Shown one piece after another: positions 1 to 8,909 of a DNA stretch of 64,000 nt. Location: the NCBI GenBank assembly GCA_964459465.1, contig CAYWLR010000017.1, forward strand, positions 1 to 64,000, written 5' to 3'. How positions within the stretch are numbered: position 1 is the first letter of the stretch; each line of letters begins with the position of its first letter. Source of the DNA: CALAMC01 sp964459465. Lineage in GTDB: Bacteria > Zixibacteria > MSB-5A5 > GN15 > PGXB01. The translations under genes and the position numbers were made by a program. Below the pieces are notes generated by a model. The model saw only the letters and a program-made list of their open reading frames with translations, was not told the DNA's origin and searched no databases.

Positions 1-70
1 ATATCTCATATTGCTGCTCATTCGTAAAAACAATCTATCTTAATAAAGCATGAATTTCATTATTTTTTTG

Positions 71-106
71 AAAAAAAGGCGGGCTCCGTTATTGCTGAAG
101 CCCGCC
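71..106 (-). terminator. Rho-independent terminator after the LamG/dockerin fragment
   Basis: On the minus strand an 8-bp perfect stem (arms at 99-106 and 78-85, GGCGGGCT / AGCCCGCC) is followed directly by seven T residues (71-77). It lies about 50 nt past the stop of the LamG/dockerin fragment, the usual place for an intrinsic terminator. Confidence 0.85.
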
Positions 107-156
107 TCGACATTAACATTTTCTTAAAAGGTACACAAATCAATTACAACAGGGAT

Positions 157-690
157 TTACGGGCAAACCGGATACAAGCCGCAATCCAGCCATACTTTGG
201 CCATTTCCACAAAATCAGCCATATCTATCTTGCAGTCATTGACCAGGTCCGCAGCGGAGGCATATTCATCGATGCAGAAATTCTTGTCGGGATCAATCAC
301 GGCGTTGTACATATCCACGACGCCGCGAACATCAATGCTGTAGTTTAAGATCTGAACATCGTCAATCAGACCTGAGAATTCCTCAATCGGACTAATGACA
401 GGAGGAACCGAAGCGTCTGACGTACCGCGTGCACCAATCCACACAACCGCATCCGGAGTATCACCAAGGACAAAAGAACCAGTATCACTGATAAGAGTGT
501 TGCCGCTGTCATTGACACTGGTAACATAGAGCGAACCGTTGGTACCGTCAAAGGAGAAAGTTACGAACTGCCATTCGCCTGCTTTCAGAGTTGATCCCGG
601 CAAACCGACCTGGCTGGAACCGCCGAAAACAAATATGTTGCCTGAACTCCCGCAGCCGATTACCCAGTAAAATCCAGGATTCTGCCAGTC
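157..690 (-). CDS. LamG-domain protein with C-terminal dockerin-like motif (3' fragment)
   Basis: This is the C-terminal part of a secreted protein. It holds the second half of a LamG/concanavalin-like beta-sandwich (GEWQFVTFSFDGTNGSLYV, then GLIDDVQILNYSI), followed by a dockerin-like calcium motif (DLVNDCKIDMADFVEMAKVW) and a Cys-containing tail. LamG modules bind sugars or proteins outside the cell. This dockerin style, one EF-like motif ending in a WL.C...P.CP tail, is typical of Planctomycetes-type secreted proteins. It differs from the two-repeat dockerin on the protein at 14848. The frame stays open past 690 to 768, but there it reads across the VWA gene and has no LamG sense. The 5' end is therefore missing, probably by an assembly join. 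Confidence 0.7.
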   Translation of the reverse strand, partial: DWQNPGFYWVIGCGSSGNIFVFGGSSQVGLPGSTLKAGEWQFVTFSFDGTNGSLYVTSVNDSGNTLISDTGSFVLGDTPDAVVWIGARGTSDASVPPVISPIEEFSGLIDDVQILNYSIDVRGVVDMYNAVIDPDKNFCIDEYASAADLVNDCKIDMADFVEMAKVWLDCGLYPVCP

Positions 691-1165
691 GGGCGGATTC
701 TTTCTTTTTAAGTTCGGAAAGGACTTCCCCCAGCGCCGTGGCCAGAGAATCGACATTTGCCGCATCATCGGTCAGATTGCCGCCGAAATAATAAGTCCGA
801 ATGTCAAAATTTCCGGCAAACTTCCTGAAATTCTCTGAATCAAGAAATTCCCGCATGCGCTCCTGACGCGTTCGGCCGCCCTCTGATGTTTTCATACTGC
901 CTGATTTATCCAGAAGAAGCGTCAAACGGGGTTTACGTTCATACTCGCGGGTGTACGACAAAACCGGCTCAAACAGGGCCATAAACAAGGCCATTATCGC
1001 TATGAATCTTAACGCGCCCAGCGCCATTCTGATGCCGGTGGACAATGGCGGATTGGTACGGTAATAAAGATAAACCGCCAGGAGAAGCGACAGCACCAGA
1101 GCCAGAGCCGTCCACACGGGATGCCCGGTTAAAATATCGACGCTGATTTCGGCGAAGTTGGCCAT
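665..1165 (-). CDS. Von Willebrand factor A domain membrane protein (5' fragment)
   Basis: This is the N-terminal part of a VWA-domain membrane protein. Two hydrophobic helices are seen (about residues 18-36 and 47-68), then the start of a VWA domain with the MIDAS motif DKSGSM (about residues 85-90). The expected next VWA strand (SWILL, about residue 160) is where sense ends. Beyond it the frame reads antisense to the LamG fragment and stops at 548. Intact relatives with this layout are several hundred residues long, so the C-terminal part is missing. The start is the ATG at 1165. Confidence 0.7.
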
Positions 1166-1217
1166 TGTATTAATTATATCGGGGCGGACGGATAAAGTTT
1201 AAAATCATAAGAAAATA

Positions 1218-2198
1218 TTACGCGGCGCGAGATGTGGAATACCGGACCATGCCCTTGAGGGCTTTGACATACTCGGAATCATCAAGGTCTTTAACCGCCT
1301 CCAGACCTTCCTGGGCGATTTCGGCGGCCCGGCGGTAGGCATAGTCGATACCGCCCGTTTCGGTCACGTATTTAAGAATTTTCAAAAAGCCGGTTTTATT
1401 AACGCCATTATTAAGAATTTCCATCATGTTGCCGGCCCGCGTGCGGTCGGCGGTGCGAAGAGAATAAATCAACGGCAGAGTTACTTTCCCGGTCAAAATA
1501 TCATTACCCGGTTCTTTGCCGGTCACGAGGGCATCGCCTACGAAATCCAGAAGGTCATCGGCGATTTGAAAAGCCACCCCGATTTTTTCGCCAAAGGTCG
1601 CAAACCGCTGGCGAACTTCCCGGCTCTGCGCGGCCAGAATCGGCCCGACCTCGCAGGCGACCGAAAACAGAGCCGCCGTTTTGTCGGCAATGATTTTTAT
1701 ATATTCCTCTTCCGAAAGATCATAATTAGAGGTTTCTTCAATTTGCCGTAATTCCCCGACCGACACCCGTTCTGTCGCCTGCGAAATGGCTTCGATCAGC
1801 TCGATGGACCCGACCGAGGACATCAGCCGGAAGGCTTTGGCAAATAAATAATCACCCATCAAAACGGAAATAAGATTGGTCCATTTAAAATTGACCGTTT
1901 CGGTCCCGCGTCGCATATCGGCATCATCGACGACATCATCATGGAGGAGGGTCGCGGTATGAATCAATTCTATGGATAATGAGACATCAACCGTATGCTC
2001 GCTGTTATATTTGCCGGCCCGGGATGTCAAAAACAGAATGGCCGGACGAATACGCTTTCCCCGCGATTTCAGCAGGTGTTTGGCGATGGAACTGATAAGC
2101 GGCGAGTCACCCTTTAAAAAGTCATGCAATTTGCTGTCGAATTGGTCCAGTTCATTCTGAACGGGCCGGGTCAGTTCTTCCAGAAGATTCTTATCCAT
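1218..2198 (-). CDS. ispB: All-trans polyprenyl diphosphate synthase
   Basis: Trans-isoprenyl diphosphate synthase, 326 residues. It extends an allylic diphosphate with isopentenyl diphosphate to make the side chain of a quinone or another long prenyl chain. The first aspartate-rich motif is at residues 85-98 (LLHDDVVDDADMRRG) and the second at about 212-218 (IADDLLD). The Lys of the TGKVTLPL motif is also present. Length and motifs fit the IspB/HepT class; chain length cannot be told from sequence. The gene stands alone behind its own consensus promoter (2259-2287), with a weak Shine-Dalgarno sequence (AAGAATC) before the ATG. Confidence 0.9.
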   Translation of the reverse strand: MDKNLLEELTRPVQNELDQFDSKLHDFLKGDSPLISSIAKHLLKSRGKRIRPAILFLTSRAGKYNSEHTVDVSLSIELIHTATLLHDDVVDDADMRRGTETVNFKWTNLISVLMGDYLFAKAFRLMSSVGSIELIEAISQATERVSVGELRQIEETSNYDLSEEEYIKIIADKTAALFSVACEVGPILAAQSREVRQRFATFGEKIGVAFQIADDLLDFVGDALVTGKEPGNDILTGKVTLPLIYSLRTADRTRAGNMMEILNNGVNKTGFLKILKYVTETGGIDYAYRRAAEIAQEGLEAVKDLDDSEYVKALKGMVRYSTSRAA

Positions 2199-2258
2199 GA
2201 TTCTTGGTCAAAATGCTTTCTCTATCGCTAAATCGCATCCCTTTAAAAATTGACTTTT

Positions 2259-2287
2259 ATTATAGCCGAACAAGACGGCTTTGTCAA
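2259..2287 (-). promoter_or_regulatory. Sigma70-type promoter of the polyprenyl synthase gene
   Basis: On the minus strand TTGACA (2282-2287) and TATAAT (2259-2264) are separated by exactly 17 nt, a perfect match to the vegetative consensus. The predicted start lies about 55 nt upstream of the ATG at 2198. It falls in the gap after guaA, so this gene is transcribed independently of the lpx operon. Confidence 0.8.
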
Positions 2288-2325
2288 TTGAATATGAATA
2301 CCGCAAGCCGGTAGAATTCATTGAC

Positions 2326-3867
2326 TTATTCCCATTCAATGGTGGCCGGAGGCTTGGACGAGATATCATAAGTAACGCGATTGACACCTTTAACCTCATT
2401 GATAATCCGATTGGATACCCGCCCCAGAAGGTCATAGGGTATTTTGGCCCAGTCGGCGGTCATAGCATCGGTCGAGGTCACTGCCCGCAAGGCCACAACA
2501 TTCTCGTACGTTCTTTCATCACCCATTACCCCGACTGATTTCACCGGCAAAAGCACGGCAAATGCCTGCCAGATTTTATCATACTGGTTGGCTTTACGCA
2601 ATTCTTCGATGAATATGGCGTCGGCCTCGCGCAGTATTGCCAGGCGCTCACGAGTTACCTCACCGATAATCCTTACCGCCAGCCCCGGCCCCGGAAAAGG
2701 GTGGCGACCGACGAATTTATTATCCAGCCCGAATGACCGTCCCAACTCGCGCACTTCATCCTTGAATAACTCCCGAAGCGGTTCAATCAGTGTCAATTCC
2801 ATGCGTTCTTTCAAACCACCGACGTTGTGATGGGTCTTAATCGTCGCCGACGGGCCTTTGAATGACACCGACTCGATAACATCGGGGTACAGCGTTCCCT
2901 GCGCCAAATACTCGATACCGCCGATTTTCCGGGCCTGTTCTTCGAATATATCGATAAAAGTGTTGCCTATAATAACCCGTTTCTTCTCCGGATCGGTTAT
3001 ACCCTCCAGCCGCGCCAGAAACATATCCGAGGCATCGACCGGGATAAGATTCAACCCCAGAGACGACAGCATCGCGGTAACATCTTCATATTCGTTTTTG
3101 CGCAATACGCCGTTGTTGACGAATATGGCATAAAGCCGATCACCTATGGCTTTTTTTAAAAGCAGGGCGCAGACGGTGGAATCGACCCCGCCCGATATGG
3201 CCAGGACAACCTTTTGACCGGCTAATCTCCCCGCCAGGCTTTTGACCGTCGTCTCTATGAATGATTCGGTTGTCCAACTGCCGACGCAACCGCATATATC
3301 ATAAAGAAAATTGTGCAGGATTCGGGTGCCCTCATCGGTATGATGCACTTCGGGATGAAACTGCAGGCCGTAAATTTTCCTCTTCTCGTCGGCAATGGCG
3401 GCGATGAGCAGGGTCGCGGTCGAAGCGGTTACGGTGAAATCTTTCGGCATTTCCACGATGGAGTCGCCGTGACTCATCCAGACCTGGCTGGTCTTATTCA
3501 CCCCTTTAAAAATGGCCGGAAACGATTTGAGTTCGATCCGGGCCGGGCCATACTCCCGCATTTCGCTTCGCACCAGTTTGCCGCCGAAATTCCTGGCCAA
3601 AAGCTGCATCCCATAACAGATGCCCAGAATCGGCTTGTCGGTTTCGAAAAACGACTTTTCCAGCTGGGGGGAGCCCGGCTCCAGAACCGAGGCCGGTCCT
3701 CCGGAAAGAACGAAGCCCTTGATATTGCGCGTCGAATAATCCTTCAGGTCGGCCGTGCACGGAACAATTTCGCAATACACTCTGGCCTCGCGAATGCGAC
3801 GGGCTATCAACTGCGTGTATTGCGATCCGAAATCCAGTATTAAAATCATCTCATCGGCTTGTACCAT
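2326..3867 (-). CDS. guaA: GMP synthase (glutamine-hydrolysing)
   Basis: Converts XMP to GMP with ATP and glutamine in the cytoplasm. The class I amidotransferase domain comes first: nucleophile Cys84 in ICYGMQLL, with the HPE of QFHPEVHH. The ATP-pyrophosphatase P-loop SGGVDS follows at about residue 224, and the C-terminal dimerisation domain ends in PATIEWE. At 513 residues the protein is full length. The start at 3867 is preferred because GGAGG lies 4 nt upstream; it overlaps the end of nadB by 17 nt, so the two are translationally coupled. This is the last gene of the lpx operon. Confidence 0.95.
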   Translation of the reverse strand: MVQADEMILILDFGSQYTQLIARRIREARVYCEIVPCTADLKDYSTRNIKGFVLSGGPASVLEPGSPQLEKSFFETDKPILGICYGMQLLARNFGGKLVRSEMREYGPARIELKSFPAIFKGVNKTSQVWMSHGDSIVEMPKDFTVTASTATLLIAAIADEKRKIYGLQFHPEVHHTDEGTRILHNFLYDICGCVGSWTTESFIETTVKSLAGRLAGQKVVLAISGGVDSTVCALLLKKAIGDRLYAIFVNNGVLRKNEYEDVTAMLSSLGLNLIPVDASDMFLARLEGITDPEKKRVIIGNTFIDIFEEQARKIGGIEYLAQGTLYPDVIESVSFKGPSATIKTHHNVGGLKERMELTLIEPLRELFKDEVRELGRSFGLDNKFVGRHPFPGPGLAVRIIGEVTRERLAILREADAIFIEELRKANQYDKIWQAFAVLLPVKSVGVMGDERTYENVVALRAVTSTDAMTADWAKIPYDLLGRVSNRIINEVKGVNRVTYDISSKPPATIEWE

Positions 3868-5488
3868 GCTTCCTCCGATTGGAAACGAAACCCGGCGGCT
3901 TGATAATGGTATCGCGTTTCCAGTGTTTGTCGTCGGTTTCGGGATAATCGATTATCCAGTGCAATCCCCGTGATTCTTTGCGGCGCTTGGCGCATCGTAT
4001 AACCAGCTCCGCCACCAGGGCGATATTCCGCAGTTCCACGATTTCATAGGAAACGGGATTTCCCAGATAGTACGAGTCAATCGCCTTGAGAATGACTTTG
4101 ACCCGCTCGTGCACCATCTTTAACCGCTCGCTGCTGCGAACGATGCCCAGATAATCGGACATAAGGCGGCGCACTTCGGTGCGGTCGTGGGAAATGATAA
4201 TCTTATCTTTGATGCCGTCGATGGTCGAATGCAGCCAGATTTTGGATGGCGGTGAATCTGGGAATATATGACTCTGGCGAAACAGAACGGCGGCGTCGGC
4301 GGCGTAATCCGACATGACCACCGCCTCCAGAAGCGAATTGGACGCCAGCCGATTGGCTCCGTGCATGCCGGTGCAGGCCGACTCCCCGCAGACATAAAGA
4401 CCGTCGATATCGGTCCGGCCCTGCAAATCGGCCATGACCCCGCCGCAAACGTAATGGGCCGACGGCACCACCGGAATCGGCTCTTTGGATATATCCATAC
4501 CCCGCTTCAGACATTCACCATAAATATTCGGAAACCTCTTCTTGACAAAGGCGGCCCCGCGATGACTTATATCGAGCAGGACAAATCTGTCCCCCGTGCG
4601 TTTCAATTCGGTGTCGATCGCACGGGCGACAATATCACGCGGAGCAAGATCCTTCAATGGGTGATAACCGCGCATGAATTTTTTCCCGGCCGAATTAGTC
4701 AGTATCCCGCCCTCTCCGCGCACCGCCTCGGAAATCAAAAAAGGCTTCTTGCCCGGGCTGTATAACGTGGTCGGGTGAAACTGGACAAATTCCAGATTGG
4801 CCACACGGGCCCCGGCCCTAAAGGCCATGGCGATACCGTCGCCGGTGGCGATTTTCGGGTTGGTCGTGTGATAATAAACCTGCCCGATGCCGCCTGTGGC
4901 CAGCATCGTCACCGGGGCATAAAACCCGATCAGATCGTTTTTTCGTTCGGAATAGGCATAAACCCCGCCGCATCGATTGCGACCATGCCATTGATAAGTA
5001 ATCAGATCAAGCGCGATGGTATCGCGATATATATCGATATTTTTTCTCCGGCGACAGGCGGTCAGAAGCGCCCGCTCGATTTCCCGCCCCGTCAGATCGG
5101 CAGCATGCACGACCCGGTTGGTGGTATGCCCGCCCTCACGCCCAAGGTCAAATGACTTTCCCTTCTTCGTGAAACGGACGCCAATATCCACCAATTTATT
5201 GATTATTTCCGGACCATACCGGATTATCTGCTCAACCACGTCGCGACGGCATAGTCCGGCCCCGGCCGTAAGAGTATCTTCGATATGCATATCAAAACTG
5301 TCGATCGACGACATAACCGTGGCAATGCCGCCCTGGGCGTAATTGGTATTCGATTCCGTCTCCGATTTTTTGGTGATGATGGCGATTTTTGCATCCGGCA
5401 TAAGACCGGAAACCCTATGCGCGAAAAACAATCCGGCGATTCCGGAACCGATAGTTATGAAATCATAACGCTTTTCCATTACCCGCAA
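3851..5488 (-). CDS. nadB: L-aspartate oxidase
   Basis: FAD enzyme that oxidises L-aspartate to iminoaspartate, the first step of de novo NAD synthesis. The N-terminal dinucleotide motif GSGIAG (about residues 13-18) and NYAQGGIA are clear. The succinate dehydrogenase/fumarate reductase flavoprotein core follows (EFVQFHPTTLY), and the C-terminal helical domain runs to residue 545. No nadA or nadC partner is in the window. The gene overlaps lpxK by 10 nt upstream and guaA by 17 nt downstream, so it sits inside the lipid A operon. A fumarate reductase flavoprotein is the alternative, but the length and Asn-Tyr-Ala-Gln-Gly motif favour NadB. Confidence 0.92.
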   Translation of the reverse strand: MRVMEKRYDFITIGSGIAGLFFAHRVSGLMPDAKIAIITKKSETESNTNYAQGGIATVMSSIDSFDMHIEDTLTAGAGLCRRDVVEQIIRYGPEIINKLVDIGVRFTKKGKSFDLGREGGHTTNRVVHAADLTGREIERALLTACRRRKNIDIYRDTIALDLITYQWHGRNRCGGVYAYSERKNDLIGFYAPVTMLATGGIGQVYYHTTNPKIATGDGIAMAFRAGARVANLEFVQFHPTTLYSPGKKPFLISEAVRGEGGILTNSAGKKFMRGYHPLKDLAPRDIVARAIDTELKRTGDRFVLLDISHRGAAFVKKRFPNIYGECLKRGMDISKEPIPVVPSAHYVCGGVMADLQGRTDIDGLYVCGESACTGMHGANRLASNSLLEAVVMSDYAADAAVLFRQSHIFPDSPPSKIWLHSTIDGIKDKIIISHDRTEVRRLMSDYLGIVRSSERLKMVHERVKVILKAIDSYYLGNPVSYEIVELRNIALVAELVIRCAKRRKESRGLHWIIDYPETDDKHWKRDTIIKPPGFVSNRRKHGTSR

Positions 5489-6546
5489 ATAACACCTTCA
5501 ATTGTGGTCATCATCTTTTCCGCTCCAACGACAATCTCCGGCACGACGGTAATATAATAAACCGTCCGGTTAAAATTAAAGTTTCTGACTTTAACATAAT
5601 CCTTGTGAGTCGTCAAGACTAAATCGGGCTCATATGTTTTTATTTTCTCGACTATTAAGGCTATCTCCCCGGCATTATAGCGGCAATGGTCACCAAATGA
5701 CAATAATTCCAATTCCGTCGGTTTATACTGCCTGATTGATTCCGCAAACGAATTGGCGTCGGCGATTCCGGCAAAAGCCAGAACTCTCTTGCCCACAATA
5801 GATTCGGACGGCCTGATATCATCGGCAGATATCATCGAGGATGAATTAAAGGCAACTTCCATATTGATCTTGTTCGGAAAGGATTTGCCCAACCAATCAA
5901 CAAAACCCTTATCGACGCCAAATTGATTCACACGGGTTAAGGCGATGGCCTTGGCTCTCTTGAGGCTTTTGGCATTTTCCCGCAGCCTTCCCAGAGGAAA
6001 AATGGATTCGTGACGAAGATCATACCGGGCATCGATTGCCACAATATCAAAATCGCGATGCAGGCGATAATGCTGGAAACCGTCATCCACAATTATGATA
6101 TCCGGTTTTTCCATTAGGGCCAGTCTTTGAGCCACCTTCCATTTCGGCGAACCGATTGCAAAATAAGCTTCCGGGAGATTCTCGGCCATCATCGACGGCT
6201 CATCGCCGATATCCTCCACGCTTCCTTGACATAAATCCGCTCCGGAACCGAATACATTATCACCGGCGCGTCGTCCATAACCCCGCGCCACTATACCAAC
6301 TCTATATTTTCTTTCAATCAATTGCCGGGCCAGAAATATTACCAGAGGTGTTTTTCCCGCCCCCCCGACGGTCAGGTTTCCGACCGATATGACAGGCACA
6401 TTTATTCTGACGGCAACTTTGTTTCTCACGCGATTTATGGCCGACAACAGGCGATACGCAAACGACGCCAGCCATAATATAAACACTATTGGCCAGTACA
6501 ATGGATTGGATTTGTTGGAAATTACTTTTTGCCAGAATAGCTTCAT
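5479..6546 (-). CDS. lpxK: Tetraacyldisaccharide 4'-kinase
   Basis: Phosphorylates the 4' position of the lipid A disaccharide at the inner face of the cytoplasmic membrane. An N-terminal membrane anchor (about residues 18-36) is followed by the family's Walker A motif GGAGKT at 61-66 and the DDGFQH motif. Length is 355 residues, normal for the family. It overlaps waaA by 4 nt and nadB by 10 nt. In Escherichia coli LpxK acts just before WaaA; here waaA is the upstream gene. Confidence 0.93.
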   Translation of the reverse strand: MKLFWQKVISNKSNPLYWPIVFILWLASFAYRLLSAINRVRNKVAVRINVPVISVGNLTVGGAGKTPLVIFLARQLIERKYRVGIVARGYGRRAGDNVFGSGADLCQGSVEDIGDEPSMMAENLPEAYFAIGSPKWKVAQRLALMEKPDIIIVDDGFQHYRLHRDFDIVAIDARYDLRHESIFPLGRLRENAKSLKRAKAIALTRVNQFGVDKGFVDWLGKSFPNKINMEVAFNSSSMISADDIRPSESIVGKRVLAFAGIADANSFAESIRQYKPTELELLSFGDHCRYNAGEIALIVEKIKTYEPDLVLTTHKDYVKVRNFNFNRTVYYITVVPEIVVGAEKMMTTIEGVICG

Positions 6547-7796
6547 TTCTGCAACAGGGACAAAATGATTTTGGCCGTCATAGCGGCGCCGGATGTGCCG
6601 TTCATATCGTCGGCCTTGCTGGCAAACTCAAGACGACCCGATAAAAATAAATCAAGCTTGGCTTCCAGCTGCTTTTTATCATTTACCATCAGGCCATACT
6701 GCCCTTTTTTAACATAATCGGCGCTTTCTTTGACATTGGCGATGTGAGGGCCGAACAGCACCGGGACTCCAGCCCAGACCGGCTCCAGAAGATTATGCCC
6801 GCCGATTTCGACCAGCGTCCCACCGACAAAGGCAATGTCCGACAGCGGATAGAGATCATTTAGACACCCTATCTGATCGACCAGCAATACATCGGTATCA
6901 TGCGAGGCATTCTTCATTTCAGTGTATTGGACGAACATTAGACCGACATTTCCGATCATACGAACAATATCCTCGATTTTCTCCAAATGCCGGGGAACCA
7001 GAATCATTTTCAGGGACGGGTGTTTCTTTTTCAGGTTGATATACACGTCGAGCAATTGTTCATGTTCCCCGTTTCGCGTGGAACCACAGATCCAGATGCG
7101 CGCCTCCGTCTTGAACGGTAGTTGGGCACGGTACGTCCGCTTTTCAGACTCCGTCCGAAATCGAACCGGAGCATCGAATTTGAGACTCCCGCCGACAATG
7201 ATCTTGGCATCATCGGCCCCGATCGAAATAAACCGCTCTCGGTTATCATCGGATTGGACGATAATATGCCCGTATAATGACATCAGCATCCGCATGGAAT
7301 TTCCGAAGCGGGCGTAACTCCGGGCCGACTTCTCCGACAATCGTCCATTCGCCAGCACGATTGGTATATTCAGACGATGCAGTTTCATAATCCAGTTTGG
7401 CCAGATTTCGGTTTCTATGAAAACGACCGCGGCGGGCTTGATCTTCTTCAGAAAACGCCGAATCGGAGAACGATAATCGATTGGGAAAAATGAAAGCGCC
7501 ACATCATCGGGTAACAATTCCCTTGCCCGGTCATATCCGGTCTCGGTCATGACAGTTATATATAACTGCACGTCTTTATTTCGGCGGCGAAGATGGTCGG
7601 CCAGCACCGCCAACACGGCCACCTCACCCATTGAAGCGGCATGAAGCCATATCAAAGGCCCAATCCGCCTTGCTTCCGGCAAGCTAAACCCCAGCCGTTG
7701 CTTCCATTTAATCGATCCGGACAGAGCTGAAAAGAACGTGTACGGCAAAGTTATATAATAAATAAGGAACGTCGCAATTTTATATAAAATCAGCAA
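6543..7796 (-). CDS. waaA: Kdo transferase
   Basis: Transfers Kdo from CMP-Kdo to lipid IVA. It is a 417-residue family 30 glycosyltransferase with an N-terminal membrane helix (about residues 5-25) and the catalytic glutamate E58 in HAASMGE. The CMP-binding C-terminal half contains GGTLVEIGGHNLLEP. Sequence alone does not show whether it adds one or two Kdo residues. It overlaps lpxB by 7 nt and lpxK by 4 nt within the operon. Confidence 0.93.
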   Translation of the reverse strand: MLILYKIATFLIYYITLPYTFFSALSGSIKWKQRLGFSLPEARRIGPLIWLHAASMGEVAVLAVLADHLRRRNKDVQLYITVMTETGYDRARELLPDDVALSFFPIDYRSPIRRFLKKIKPAAVVFIETEIWPNWIMKLHRLNIPIVLANGRLSEKSARSYARFGNSMRMLMSLYGHIIVQSDDNRERFISIGADDAKIIVGGSLKFDAPVRFRTESEKRTYRAQLPFKTEARIWICGSTRNGEHEQLLDVYINLKKKHPSLKMILVPRHLEKIEDIVRMIGNVGLMFVQYTEMKNASHDTDVLLVDQIGCLNDLYPLSDIAFVGGTLVEIGGHNLLEPVWAGVPVLFGPHIANVKESADYVKKGQYGLMVNDKKQLEAKLDLFLSGRLEFASKADDMNGTSGAAMTAKIILSLLQK

Positions 7797-8908
7797 TCGA
7801 TGAACTCCCTTATGGCTCCCGCCGCTCGTCGCGCAGTGCCGGGACCACCCAAACGGTCGGTAACAGCATTTAATTGTTCGACAATACTGCCAAGTTGCCC
7901 GGAATCGGCCAGAACGCGGCTGACCTCCGATGCGATTTTTCGCGGAGTGGCTTCACTCTGAATCAGTTCCGGGACAATCTTTCTCCCCGCGGCGATATTA
8001 ATCAAGGCGATTTTATCGATTTTCACCAGCCGCCGCGCAATCTGGTAAGTGATGAAGCCGGTCTTGTATATAACCACCATCGGCCGGCCAATAATTCCTG
8101 TTTCGAGCGTGGCCGTGCCCGACGACGCAATAACCATGCGGCTTTCGCTGATTAACTGGCGGTTATTTTCCATCGACAAACCGACCCTCACAGGCGAACT
8201 CTTAATGTAGTATTCGTAATCAATGCCACCTTTCACCCCGGCGATGGTAAAATGACAGCACAGCTCTTTGCCGATAATGGCGGCGCTTTCGAGCATGGTC
8301 GGCAACATCCGCGCTACTTCCTGTGGCCGGGAACCGGGCATCAGCGTGATCAATTCGGATTTATCGTTAAAGGGTGCCTTGATATGCTTCCTGTCGATGT
8401 CATCCATAAGGTAATGCCCGACAAAACGGTTGGGGACTCCGGCCTTATCATAAATGGAAGATTCGAAGGGCAGAATGACCAGCATGAGGTTTACATACCT
8501 TTTTATTTTTTCTATTCGCCCCGGCGCCCAGGCCCATATCTGTGGCGAAATATAATATATGACCGGAATGTCAAGTTCGTGCAACTTCGCGGCAAGGCGT
8601 AAATTGAAACCGGGATAGTCGATCAGGATGGCCGCCGCGGGCCTAATTTGCCTGATTTTCTCCGCCGCATCCATTAACAGCCTTCTGAAGAAAACTATCT
8701 TGCGGGCGACTTCGAAAAATCCCATCACCGCCAAAGCGTCACCATCAACCAACTGATCCTGGCCGGCGGTTTTCATACGTTTTCCGCCCAGGCCAAAAAA
8801 AGAAAAACGGTGATTTTGGTCCTTTAAAGCTTTGAGCAGGTGATAGCCTGCGATGTCGCCGGAGGGATCGCCGGCGCTGATGAATATAGGTATGGAATCG
8901 GCGGGCAT
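7790..8908 (-). CDS. lpxB: Lipid-A-disaccharide synthase
   Basis: Condenses UDP-2,3-diacylglucosamine with 2,3-diacylglucosamine 1-phosphate (lipid X) to form the beta-1',6 disaccharide. The protein is 372 residues, family 19, with the hallmark N-terminal motif SAGDPSGD (residues 11-18). The nucleotide-binding region includes LMPGSRPQEV and SSGTATLE. It starts 1 nt after the stop of the Gfo/Idh oxidoreductase and overlaps waaA. Confidence 0.93.
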   Translation of the reverse strand: MPADSIPIFISAGDPSGDIAGYHLLKALKDQNHRFSFFGLGGKRMKTAGQDQLVDGDALAVMGFFEVARKIVFFRRLLMDAAEKIRQIRPAAAILIDYPGFNLRLAAKLHELDIPVIYYISPQIWAWAPGRIEKIKRYVNLMLVILPFESSIYDKAGVPNRFVGHYLMDDIDRKHIKAPFNDKSELITLMPGSRPQEVARMLPTMLESAAIIGKELCCHFTIAGVKGGIDYEYYIKSSPVRVGLSMENNRQLISESRMVIASSGTATLETGIIGRPMVVIYKTGFITYQIARRLVKIDKIALINIAAGRKIVPELIQSEATPRKIASEVSRVLADSGQLGSIVEQLNAVTDRLGGPGTARRAAGAIREFIDC

Positions 8909-8909
8909 A

